From Odoribacteraceae bacterium (GTDB taxonomy: Bacteria; Bacteroidota; Bacteroidia; Bacteroidales; Marinifilaceae), in NCBI GenBank assembly GCA_031267995.1, contig JAIRXZ010000152.1, positions 1 through 9,382 on the forward strand: a DNA stretch of 9,382 bases, given 5' to 3'. The notes beneath the pieces were generated by a model, which worked only from the letters and a program-made list of their open reading frames with translations, did no database searches and had not been told where the DNA came from. Made by a program: the position numbers and the translations under genes. This document shows, piece by piece, positions 1-6,153 of the stretch. Position 1 is the stretch's first letter. The number at the start of each line of letters is the position of its first letter.

Positions 1-60
1 TGCCGCAAGCCGCGCTACGCTTGCATGCGGTTATGCAAATCAGGCCCTTCGGGCCGCTAA
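1..60. repeat. dense inverted repeats, candidate dispersed intergenic element
   Basis: This stretch downstream of phoR has no credible gene but is full of short inverted repeats. GCAAGC (5-10) pairs with GCTTGC (19-24). TGCAT (22-26) pairs with ATGCA (33-37), which would compete with the first stem because they share bases. GGCCC (43-47) pairs with GGGCC (51-55) around a TTC loop. Such packed hairpins in a gap between genes are typical of dispersed palindromic repeats, but only one copy is in this window, so repeat status is an inference. The element may continue to the left of base 1. Confidence 0.4.
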
Positions 61-75
61 ACGCGTGCCGATGAT

Positions 76-100
76 AAAAGGGCAACCACAAGGATTGCCC
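76..100 (-). terminator. intrinsic terminator of the pst-pho operon
   Basis: Read on the minus strand, a stem GGGCAATCC / GGTTGCCC with a TTGT loop and one bulged base is followed at once by TTTT (bases 79-76). This is the form of a rho-independent terminator, about 40 bases past the phoR stop. A flanking TGCCG (66-70) / CGGCA (104-108) pair could extend the structure. Similar short GC-rich hairpins are also known as dispersed repeats, so it may serve both roles. Confidence 0.65.
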
Positions 101-137
101 CTACGGCATTCGTCCCAACGTCATGTAAAAACAAAAA

Positions 138-1892
138 CTACACGGGATTTTCGGTTGTTCCGCGGCCGGGGATTGCCCTGGGGAGGCTAAAGAGAAATTC
201 GAGGCCGCCACCGGCGCGGTTCTTGACGATGATGCTGCCCTTGTGGAAGGCCACGGCGTTCTTGACGATTGATAAGCCAAGACCGGATCCACCCGTCTCA
301 CGCGTGCGACCCTCGTTGATGCGGTAAAAACGCTCGAACAGGCGGTTCAGGTGGCGCTCGTCGGGGATGCCGACGCCCGTGTCCGCGAAGGAGAAGTGGT
401 AAAAACCGGCATCCTCGCGGGAAAGGGTGACGTGGATGGTGACGTCGTTGCCGGCGTAGCGTATGGCGTTGTCCGCCAGGTTGCGGAAGATGGAGTAGAC
501 GAGATTGCGGTTGCCCGTCACGCGGAGATCCCCCGGCATGTTCCAGGACATGGTGGCGCGCTTCTCGCGGAGGGCAATCTCGAGGTCGTCCCGCAGGTCG
601 CGGAGCAGCGCGGGGAGGTTCACCGGCTCCAGCTGGAAAGAGTGCGGGGCGTCCTCGATCCTGGTGATGAGGCTCATGTCCTGGATCAGTTCGGAGAGCG
701 CCAGCACCTGGTTGTAGGCGCTGCGGATGAAGTGTCGCTCCTTGCCCGGCTCCAGGTCGCGCGCCAGGACGGTTTCCAGGCAGCCGCGGATGGCGGTCAC
801 GGGGGTGCGCAGTTCGTGGGTGATGTTGCCCGTCATCTCTTGTTTGAGGAGGCGGGTTTTTTCTTGACGGGTGACGTCGTTGATGATGATTTCAAAGCTG
901 TTGTCGTCGAAGATGTTCACGCGGACGTCGAAACTTTTCCCCTGTTTGTTGACGCGGGTGGCGAATCGCGGTTCCCGTCGGGCGGCGAGGAAGGCGGCTA
1001 CCCCGGCAAACGCGCGGTCGGCGAGGAGGAGGGAGGGGTCACCGTTGGCCTCGTCCACGATGGTGTTGAGGTAGCGGATAAAGAGGTCGTTGGAGAATTC
1101 TACCGGGCCGTCGGCGGAGAAGAAGCAGACGCCCTCGCCGGATCCCTGGACGTGCTGGAGGAGTTTTTCGCGTTCGAGGGCGATGGTTCGCTCGCTCTCC
1201 TTGAGGCGTCGGTAGTTGGCGTCGATTTTGGCGACGACTTCGCCCAGCTCGTCGCGGGATCGGGGGGAGGGGGGCGGGGCGGCGCCCGTGTCGCTGTCGA
1301 CGGCGTGGGTGAAGTCGCGGAGGCGGCGGACGGCGTTGCCGAAGCGGTGGGCGACGTAGCCGGCGAGGGCGAGGACGATGAGGAAGAGGGCGGCGACGTA
1401 GTAGAGGAAGATGTTGTCCGGCTCCAGGAGGCGGCGCACGCCGGGGTCGTAGGGGAGGGCGACGCGGGTGTAGCCGGCGGGGACGCGGAGGGCGTGGTAG
1501 AGGTATTCGGTGTCGTTGGAGGAGGAGCGACGGATGTCCGATCCCCGTCCCGTTTGGCGGGCGGCGATGATTTCGGGACGGTCGGCGTGGTTGCCGGGGT
1601 GGGCGCCGGGGGGGAGGGCGTTGTCGCGGAGTACCTCGCCGGCGTTGTCGATGATGGTGAGGCGGGTTTCCGGCGGGAATAGTGTCAGCAGCGAGTCCAG
1701 GGCGGCGGGGTCGTCGGGATGGCGCGCCAGCAGGGCGTCGACGATGGAGGCGTGGGCGTCCAGTCGTTCTTCGAGGGCGCGGGTTTTGTGCGCTCGCTCG
1801 CCGGCGCGCTGGAACCAGGCGACGCCGCCGGCGAAGAGGAGGAAGAGGGCGAGGAGGTAGAGGAATAGCCTCCGCCCGTAGCCAATGTTCAC
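138..1892 (-). CDS. phoR: PhoR-type sensor histidine kinase
   Basis: This is a membrane sensor kinase of 584 residues, expected to phosphorylate the response regulator encoded just upstream. Visible domains in order are: a membrane segment at about residues 8-26; a periplasmic sensor region at about 27-160; a second membrane segment at about 161-181; a HAMP-like linker at about 182-235; a PAS-like region at about 240-342; the H-box NITHELRTPV with the phospho-accepting His359; the N-box NLADNAIRYA (471-480); the G1 box DTGVGIP (504-510); the F-box LFERFYR (518-524); and the G2 box GGSGLGL (534-540). The start is GTG, and its first bases overlap the TGA stop of the regulator gene (GTGA), so the two are translationally coupled. 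The PAS-plus-kinase layout and the position after pstCAB support assignment to the phosphate-starvation system. The name PhoR rests on that context, since related PhoR/BaeS/VicK-like kinases share the same domains. A strong terminator follows the gene. Confidence 0.85.
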   Translation of the reverse strand: MNIGYGRRLFLYLLALFLLFAGGVAWFQRAGERAHKTRALEERLDAHASIVDALLARHPDDPAALDSLLTLFPPETRLTIIDNAGEVLRDNALPPGAHPGNHADRPEIIAARQTGRGSDIRRSSSNDTEYLYHALRVPAGYTRVALPYDPGVRRLLEPDNIFLYYVAALFLIVLALAGYVAHRFGNAVRRLRDFTHAVDSDTGAAPPPSPRSRDELGEVVAKIDANYRRLKESERTIALEREKLLQHVQGSGEGVCFFSADGPVEFSNDLFIRYLNTIVDEANGDPSLLLADRAFAGVAAFLAARREPRFATRVNKQGKSFDVRVNIFDDNSFEIIINDVTRQEKTRLLKQEMTGNITHELRTPVTAIRGCLETVLARDLEPGKERHFIRSAYNQVLALSELIQDMSLITRIEDAPHSFQLEPVNLPALLRDLRDDLEIALREKRATMSWNMPGDLRVTGNRNLVYSIFRNLADNAIRYAGNDVTIHVTLSREDAGFYHFSFADTGVGIPDERHLNRLFERFYRINEGRTRETGGSGLGLSIVKNAVAFHKGSIIVKNRAGGGLEFLFSLPRAIPGRGTTENPV

Positions 1893-2572
1893 GTGGTGGG
1901 GATGTTGAACCGGTAGCCGTAGCCAGACCGGTTGGAGATCATGGTGGCGCGGGCGCCGAGTTTTTTGCGGAGGCGGGTGACGTGGACGTCCACGGTGCGC
2001 TCGGTGATGAAGGGGGTTTCGCGCCAGACGGTGTCGATGATTTCCCCGCGGGAGAATACGCGTCCGGGGTTGCCGGAGAGGAGGGAGAGGAGTTCAAATT
2101 CGGTTTTCGTCAGCGGCACGCGCTCGCGGCCGACGAGGAGTTCCTTGAGGTCGAGATCCACGGTGACGTCGCCGAAGACGAGGGCGCGGCCGGCGGCGGG
2201 GCCTCCCGGTTCCTGGCGCTTGAGTACCGCCCGGACGCGGGCGACGACCTCTTTGATGGAAAAGGGTTTGGAGATGTAGTCGTCGCCACCGACGGAGAAG
2301 CCGGTGAGCATGTCGTTTTCGGTGTCCTTGGCGGTGAGGAAGATGACGGGTACCTGGTTTTTGTTGCGCCGCAGCATCTCCGTGAGTTTGTAGCCGGACA
2401 TGCCGCCCATCATCACGTCCAGCAGGAGGAGGGAGCAGGGGGAGGATAGTTTTTCCAACGCCTCCTCGGCCGAGTAGGCGCAGGCTATTTCGAAGCCTTC
2501 GTTGGCGAGGTTAAATTCGAGTATTTCGCAAATGACGGCGTCGTCGTCGACGATGAGGATTTTTTGTGCCAT
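1889..2572 (-). CDS. phoB: PhoB-type OmpR-family response regulator
   Basis: This is a DNA-binding response regulator of 227 residues from the chosen start. The receiver domain (about 1-120) has the acidic pair Asp9/Asp10, the phospho-acceptor Asp52 (LLLLDVMM), Thr80 and Lys102 (SKPF). The C-terminal winged helix (about 135-225) has the OmpR-family hallmarks LTKTEFELL, TVDVHVTRLRKKLG and SGYGYRF. The ATG at 2572 gives the typical family start MAQKILIVDDD. A TTG 12 codons upstream (2608) is open, but the -7 promoter element lies inside that extension, so it is rejected. The gene follows pstB by 57 bases and overlaps phoR by 4 bases. By family knowledge such regulators activate pst genes under phosphate limitation; the 11-base repeats before pstC are the likely target. 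The DNA target cannot be proven from the protein alone. Confidence 0.87.
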   Translation of the reverse strand: MAQKILIVDDDAVICEILEFNLANEGFEIACAYSAEEALEKLSSPCSLLLLDVMMGGMSGYKLTEMLRRNKNQVPVIFLTAKDTENDMLTGFSVGGDDYISKPFSIKEVVARVRAVLKRQEPGGPAAGRALVFGDVTVDLDLKELLVGRERVPLTKTEFELLSLLSGNPGRVFSRGEIIDTVWRETPFITERTVDVHVTRLRKKLGARATMISNRSGYGYRFNIPTT

Positions 2573-2586
2573 GGCGTTTTTTTTTG

Positions 2587-2594
2587 CAAAGATA
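2587..2594 (-). promoter_or_regulatory. -7 promoter element for phoB-phoR
   Basis: The minus strand reads TATCTTTG, an exact match to the Bacteroidota -7 consensus TAnnTTTG, 14 bases before the phoB ATG. No TTG is seen at the usual spacing upstream (the nearest leaves only 11 bases), so the -33 part is poor. It would give a very short leader and allow phoBR to be expressed apart from read-through from pst. Confidence 0.55.
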
Positions 2595-2629
2595 GTATAG
2601 CGTTTCAATTTTTTACGCGGGACGGGGGG

Positions 2630-3475
2630 TCAACCGAACCGGCCGGCGACGTAGCGGCGGGTTTGGTCGTGGTCGGGGTCGGCGAAGATTTTTTTGGTGC
2701 TGCCGAACTCCACCAGCTCGCCGAGCATGAAGAAGGCGGTGCTGTCGCTGACGCGGGCGGCTTGCTGCATGTTGTGGGTGACGATGACGATGGTGTAGTC
2801 GCGCTTGAGCTGGTCGATTAATTCCTCGATTTTGGCCGTGGAGATGGGGTCGAGGGCGGATGCCGGCTCGTCCATCAACAGCACGGAGGGCGATACGGCC
2901 AACGCCCTGGCGATGCACAACCGCTGCTGCTGGCCGCCGGAGAGGGCGAAGGCGGAGGCGCGGAGCTTGTCGCGTACCTCGACCCAAAGGGCGGCGGCGC
3001 GGAGGGATTCTTCCACGCGGGCGGCGATGAACGACCGGTCGCGGGCGCCGTTGACGCGGAGGCCGTAGGCGACGTTTTCGAAGATGGACTTGGGGAAGGG
3101 GTTGGGTTTCTGGAATACCATCCCCACGCGCTTGCGGAGGGCGTCGACGTCTACCGATTTGTGGTAGATGTCCTCGCCGTCGATGAGGCACTCGCCCGTC
3201 AGCCGGGTGCCGTCGATGAGGTCGTTCATCCTGTTGAAGAGGCGGAGGAAGGTGCTCTTGCCGCATCCCGACGGGCCAATGAGCGCCGTCACCGCCCGCG
3301 CCTCCACGCGGATGGTGACCTCCTTGAGGGCGCGGAAGTCGGCGTAGTAAAAGTTCACGTTTTTGGTCTCGATCATGGTCTGCTTCCCCGCGGTTTTCGT
3401 CTCTATCGCGGTTGGTTTCCCGGCGTCTTTTGTCTCTATCGCGGTCAGTATTCCCGCTTCTTTTGTCTCTATCAT
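2630..3475 (-). CDS. pstB: phosphate ABC transporter ATP-binding protein PstB, with repeated N-terminal extension
   Basis: This is the ATPase of the phosphate importer, working at the inner face of the cytoplasmic membrane with PstC and PstA. From the upstream ATG at 3475 it has 281 residues; the canonical start at 3376 gives 248, the usual PstB length. In the 248 numbering the motifs are: Walker A GPSGCGKS (34-41), Q-loop Gln89 (VFQKPNPF), signature LSGGQQQR (145-152), Walker B VLLMDE (164-169), D-loop SALD (172-175) and switch His200 (VTHN). The C-terminus YVAGRFG is typical of PstB. The extra 33 residues are three 11-residue repeats (IETK.AG core) that resemble the canonical start MIETKNVNFYY. 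The ATG at 3475 sits 2 bases after the pstA stop (TAACCATG), which favours coupling. Which start is used cannot be decided from sequence; both have ACC directly before ATG. The gene is otherwise intact. Confidence 0.93.
   Translation of the reverse strand: MIETKEAGILTAIETKDAGKPTAIETKTAGKQTMIETKNVNFYYADFRALKEVTIRVEARAVTALIGPSGCGKSTFLRLFNRMNDLIDGTRLTGECLIDGEDIYHKSVDVDALRKRVGMVFQKPNPFPKSIFENVAYGLRVNGARDRSFIAARVEESLRAAALWVEVRDKLRASAFALSGGQQQRLCIARALAVSPSVLLMDEPASALDPISTAKIEELIDQLKRDYTIVIVTHNMQQAARVSDSTAFFMLGELVEFGSTKKIFADPDHDQTRRYVAGRFG
3374..3475 (-). repeat. 33-base tandem repeat multiplying the pstB start region
   Basis: On the minus strand, units begin at 3475, 3442, 3409 and 3376, exactly 33 bases apart. 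Each unit opens with ATG or GCG, followed by GAT- or ATA/ATC-GAGAC-N-AAA. Units 1 to 3 also share CGGGAA-like bases in the middle and ACC at the end. Units 1 and 4 have ATG, units 2 and 3 have GCG. Encoded peptides are MIETKEAGILT, AIETKDAGKPT, AIETKTAGKQT, then the canonical MIETKNV. A length divisible by 3 keeps the frame open whatever the copy number. Confidence 0.9.
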
Positions 3476-3477
3476 GG

Positions 3478-4335
3478 TTAATCTCTCTTGGTTTTTTTTC
3501 CGATGCAGGCGCGCGTGGCCGTCGCCAGCAGGTTTACCGCCAGCACGATGATGACCAGCACCAGGGCAGTGCCGTAGGCCTTCGGTCGGGCGCCGGCGAT
3601 GTCCGTGCCGCTGGTGGCGATGACGTAGAGGTGGTAGGGCAACGCCATCACCTGGTCGAGTATTCCCGACGGCAGCTTCGGCATGGAGTAGGCGACGGCG
3701 GTGAAAAGGATCGGGGCAGTCTCCCCGGATACCCGCCCTACCGACAGGATTAATCCCGTGATGATGTTGGGCATCGCCACGGGGAGCGTCACCCGGAGGA
3801 TCGTCTCCAGCTTGCCCGCTCCCAACGCCCGGCTGCCGGCGCGATGGTCGTCCGGGATAGCCCGCAGCGCCTCCTCCGTGGAGCGGATGATGAGCGGTAA
3901 CACCAGCAACGCCAGCGTGCAGGAGCCGGCGAGGATGGAGTCCCCGAAGCCGAAGGCGCGGACGAATAGCGCCATCCCGAATAGCCCGAAGACGATGGAG
4001 GGGATGCCGCCCAGGTTGTTCGTCATCACGCGGATGACGCGCGCCAGCCACCGGTCGCCCAGGTACTCGCGCATGTATATCCCGGACATCACGCCCACGG
4101 GAAAGGCGATCGCGAGGCTCCCCAGCACCAGGTACAGCGTGCCGACGATGGCCGGGAGGATGCCGCCGTCCGTCATCCCCTTCCGCGGGAAGGTGGTGAG
4201 AAATTCCCAGTTGATTGCCCCGGCGCCGCGGTAGATGATGAATCCGAGGATCCATCCCAGGATTGCCACTACCGCCAGCCCCAGGAGGCGAAAGGTGGTG
4301 AAGGCTACGCGTTGTTTTGTTTTCCTGCTGATCAT
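3478..4335 (-). CDS. pstA: phosphate ABC transporter permease PstA
   Basis: This is one of the two inner-membrane permeases of the phosphate importer, 285 residues, the normal length for PstA. Hydrophobic segments lie at about residues 16-35, 58-84, 105-126, 134-152, 185-208 and 253-274, which fits six membrane spans. The LGGIPSIVFGLFG stretch (108-120) is typical of PstA/PstC. The cytoplasmic EAA loop that docks on PstB is visible as EEALRAIPDDHRAGSRALGA (154-173). The conserved SGETAPILFTA (203-213) is characteristic of PstA. The start ATG lies one base after the pstC stop (TGACATG), and pstB begins 2 bases after this gene, so the three are clearly co-translated. Confidence 0.95.
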   Translation of the reverse strand: MISRKTKQRVAFTTFRLLGLAVVAILGWILGFIIYRGAGAINWEFLTTFPRKGMTDGGILPAIVGTLYLVLGSLAIAFPVGVMSGIYMREYLGDRWLARVIRVMTNNLGGIPSIVFGLFGMALFVRAFGFGDSILAGSCTLALLVLPLIIRSTEEALRAIPDDHRAGSRALGAGKLETILRVTLPVAMPNIITGLILSVGRVSGETAPILFTAVAYSMPKLPSGILDQVMALPYHLYVIATSGTDIAGARPKAYGTALVLVIIVLAVNLLATATRACIGKKTKRD

Positions 4336-4336
4336 G

Positions 4337-5536
4337 TCAAATGTTCTTGGGGCGCGAGCGCGCCGTCATCAGTTCCGCCGTCAGGTTGATGGCCATCGTC
4401 ACCGCGAAGAGGATGCAGCCCAACAGGAATAGCGCCCGGTAGTGCGCTCCCCCGGCCGGCGCCTCGCCAAGTTCGGCGGCGATGGTGGCGGGAATCGTCC
4501 GCACCGGTTCCAGCAGCGAACGGGGCAGCACGGCGGCGTTGCCCGTGACCATCAGCACGGCCATCGTCTCGCCCACGGCGCGACCGATGCCCAGCACCGT
4601 CGCCGCCGCGATGCCGGAGGAGGCGCCGGGGAGTACCACCCGACAGATCGTCTGCCAACGGGTGGCACCCAACGCCAGGCTTGCCTCGCGCTGTGCCCGC
4701 GGTACGCCCCGCGTGGCGTCCTCGGCGAGGGTGATGATGGTGGGCAGTGCCATGATCGCCAGGACGAGGCTGCCGGTCAAGGCGCTTTCGCCCACGGGGA
4801 GGTCGAATGTCTTTTGGATGAGCGGCGCCAGCACTACAAGTCCAAAGAAGCCGTATACCACCGACGGGATGCCGGCCAGCAGTTCGATGGTGGGTTTCAT
4901 CCAGGCGCGCATCCTCGCCCCGGCCAGTTCGGAGAGGTAAATGGCGGCGCCGATCCCAAGAGGCAACGCCAGGAGGATGGCCGCGAGGCTTACCAGCAGC
5001 GTCCCCAGGATCAAGGGCAACGCCCCGAAGCGAGGAGAAGGGGAGGCCGCGGGTTGCCACTCCCGGCCGGTGAAGAAGTCCGAGGGGGTGATGTTGCCGA
5101 GGGATAGGTGGCGGGCGATTTTTGTGCCGGGCAGGTAGTCGGCGTGGAGGAAGGCGATGATGCCGGGGGTGCGGGCGATGAGCGCCTCGACGCGCGGGAT
5201 GACGCTGGCGGGGTCGTCGTCCATCGCGCCGCCGCCGGTGAAGAGGTCGTCGACGCGGAAGGGAACGATGGCGCCGGGGCGCCCTCCTACCTCTTTCCAA
5301 TCGGTGATCTCCCCGTCGAATATCCGCTTGACTTGCCCCGCGTCAAGGGTCGGTACCGCGTTTTCCGCGTGCACGCACAGGCCGTAGCCCCGCTCTACCG
5401 CGGGGGAACGGAATAGCCCGAAGCCCTCGCGGAAAAGAAACGCGATGATCAAAAAAACGACGAGGCTTGTCACCCCCCCGCTCAGGGTAAACAAGCCTTC
5501 GATCGTGTGCTTTGCAAGTCGTCTCGTCCATTTCAT
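4337..5536 (-). CDS. pstC: phosphate ABC transporter permease PstC with PstS-like periplasmic insert
   Basis: This is the other inner-membrane permease of the phosphate importer. At 399 residues it is longer than the roughly 310-330 of PstC in Proteobacteria. After a first membrane span (about 20-37) comes a soluble periplasmic stretch (about 45-165), then the conserved core with spans from about 172. The core has AGIPSVVYGFFG (221-232), the EAA loop AEDATRGVPRAQREASLALG (271-290), GRAVGETMAVLMVTGNAAV (318-336) and AELGEAPAGGAHYRALF (354-370). In the insert, LDAGQVKRIFDGEITDWKEV (64-83) and TPGIIAFLHADY (123-134) closely resemble segments of PstS-type phosphate-binding proteins. I recall this longer form as usual for Bacteroidota PstC, so it is probably a lineage trait and not a recent fusion. 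It is the first gene of the unit, with a Pho-box-like array upstream. Confidence 0.95.
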   Translation of the reverse strand: MKWTRRLAKHTIEGLFTLSGGVTSLVVFLIIAFLFREGFGLFRSPAVERGYGLCVHAENAVPTLDAGQVKRIFDGEITDWKEVGGRPGAIVPFRVDDLFTGGGAMDDDPASVIPRVEALIARTPGIIAFLHADYLPGTKIARHLSLGNITPSDFFTGREWQPAASPSPRFGALPLILGTLLVSLAAILLALPLGIGAAIYLSELAGARMRAWMKPTIELLAGIPSVVYGFFGLVVLAPLIQKTFDLPVGESALTGSLVLAIMALPTIITLAEDATRGVPRAQREASLALGATRWQTICRVVLPGASSGIAAATVLGIGRAVGETMAVLMVTGNAAVLPRSLLEPVRTIPATIAAELGEAPAGGAHYRALFLLGCILFAVTMAINLTAELMTARSRPKNI

Positions 5537-5562
5537 GCCGTCGCTGCCTATTGGTTTCGTCG

Positions 5563-5570
5563 CGAAAGTA
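5563..5570 (-). promoter_or_regulatory. -7 promoter element for pstCAB
   Basis: The minus strand reads TACTTTCG, one base off the TAnnTTTG consensus and like the TACCTTCG elements further right. It lies 26 bases before the pstC ATG, giving a leader of about 20 bases. The nearest upstream TTG (5587-5585) leaves only 14 bases of spacer, shorter than normal for Bacteroidota. This suggests a weak promoter needing an activator. Confidence 0.55.
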
Positions 5571-5576
5571 GCGGCG

Positions 5577-5620
5577 GCGGGTTACAAGCGCGTGACGAGA
5601 ATGTTACGAAACGGCTACCG
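5577..5620 (-). promoter_or_regulatory. Pho-box-like array of 11-base direct repeats (candidate PhoB site)
   Basis: On the minus strand the cores are GTAGC (5618-5614), GTAAC (5607-5603), GTCAC (5596-5592) and GTAAC (5585-5581), each exactly 11 bases from the next. The 11-mers read TCGTAACATTC, TCGTCACGCGC and TTGTAACCCGC, preceded by a weaker CGGTAGCCGTT. E. coli PhoB binds TGTCA-type cores repeated every 11 bases and sited about 10 bases before the -10. Here the last core also ends 10 bases before the -7 element. That phoB lies in the same operon supports auto-control of the pst genes. Binding itself is inferred. Confidence 0.62.
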
Positions 5621-5639
5621 TTTTTTACCGCGCCCGTCG

Positions 5640-5667
5640 CCGCCGGACAAATTGCTTCATCCGGCGG
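5640..5667 (-). terminator. hairpin after the lipoprotein gene, possible terminator
   Basis: CCGCCGGA (5640-5647) and TCCGGCGG (5660-5667) form a perfect 8-base stem with a 12-base loop, starting 10 bases after the lipoprotein stop on the minus strand. There is no T run after it, so it is not a classical intrinsic terminator. Its position between the end of one unit and the Pho-box array of the next suggests a role in ending or trimming the upstream transcript. Confidence 0.45.
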
Positions 5668-5677
5668 GCGGTGCGGG

Positions 5678-6142
5678 TTAGTCCTCGTCGTCGTCCTCGC
5701 CGCCTTCGTGGCTCAGTACCACGTCGCGTACCAGGTAGGCTTCGTTGCCGGACGCGTCGGTGCAGTAGACCTCCATGTGGTAGGGGCCGGGGGTGGCGTT
5801 TGCCGCGATGATGATGTCGTGATGGTGGACGTGGGTGCTTTTTTTTCCGGAGACATCCCACGAGCGGTCGTAGGTGAAGGAGATGGTTTCTTCGTCGGCG
5901 CGGCTGTCGTGTCCGTGCCCGTCGAAATTGTCGTGGAAGGCCACGCGGTAGGATTTCAGCGCTTCGTTGTCGGACAAGTCCATCTCGAAGTGCACGCCCG
6001 CGCCAATCCGCAGGGTGTCGCCGTCGGCCGGCTCTTCCAGGTCGATGACCGGGCTTACGTTGTCACTATCCTCGCAAGCCGCGGCGAGGAATAAAGCCGT
6101 GACCGCGAAGGCCAGGCATCTCCAAAACGTTTTTGTTTTCAT
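5678..6142 (-). CDS. DUF4625-type His-rich lipoprotein
   Basis: This is a 154-residue predicted lipoprotein. The signal MKTKTFWRCLAFAVTALFLA ends in a lipobox-like LAAAC with Cys23. It is followed by EDSD, acidic residues like the export signal that sends Bacteroidota lipoproteins to the cell surface. The mature part resembles DUF4625 proteins: PVIDLEEPADGD near the start, a beta-rich middle and TPGPYHMEVYCTDASGNEA (117-135) near the end. It is rich in His: H70, H76, H78 and the cluster H104/H106-H108, and it ends in an acidic tail. I infer metal binding or metal-linked uptake from the His content and the receptor gene 11 bases upstream. The start at 6142 is chosen because it gives a clean signal peptide; an in-frame start at 6190 would overlap the receptor gene. 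The function of DUF4625 proteins is not established. Confidence 0.78.
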   Translation of the reverse strand: MKTKTFWRCLAFAVTALFLAAACEDSDNVSPVIDLEEPADGDTLRIGAGVHFEMDLSDNEALKSYRVAFHDNFDGHGHDSRADEETISFTYDRSWDVSGKKSTHVHHHDIIIAANATPGPYHMEVYCTDASGNEAYLVRDVVLSHEGGEDDDED

Positions 6143-6153
6143 TGCATGTGATT

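Noticed and set aside
351..1682. 443-codon open frame on the plus strand, antisense to phoR
   Set aside because: It is low-complexity (Gly/Val/Asp/Glu-rich), has no recognisable domain, and arises because the C-rich third positions of phoR leave few stops on the opposite strand.
2573..2608. Longer phoB with a TTG start at 2608
   Set aside because: The -7 element TATCTTTG lies within the extension and the family starts at the MAQKILIVDDD position.
2613..3266. 217-codon minus-strand frame inside pstB
   Set aside because: It is an Arg/Pro-rich out-of-frame shadow of the ATPase gene.
3476..4255. Extension of the pstB frame far upstream, giving a 541-codon open frame
   Set aside because: The extension overlaps pstA in another frame and encodes Arg/Pro/His-rich shadow sequence; PstA is clearly the real product there.
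4332..5300. 322-codon minus-strand frame inside pstC
   Set aside because: It is an Arg/Pro/His-rich out-of-frame shadow of pstC with no domain.
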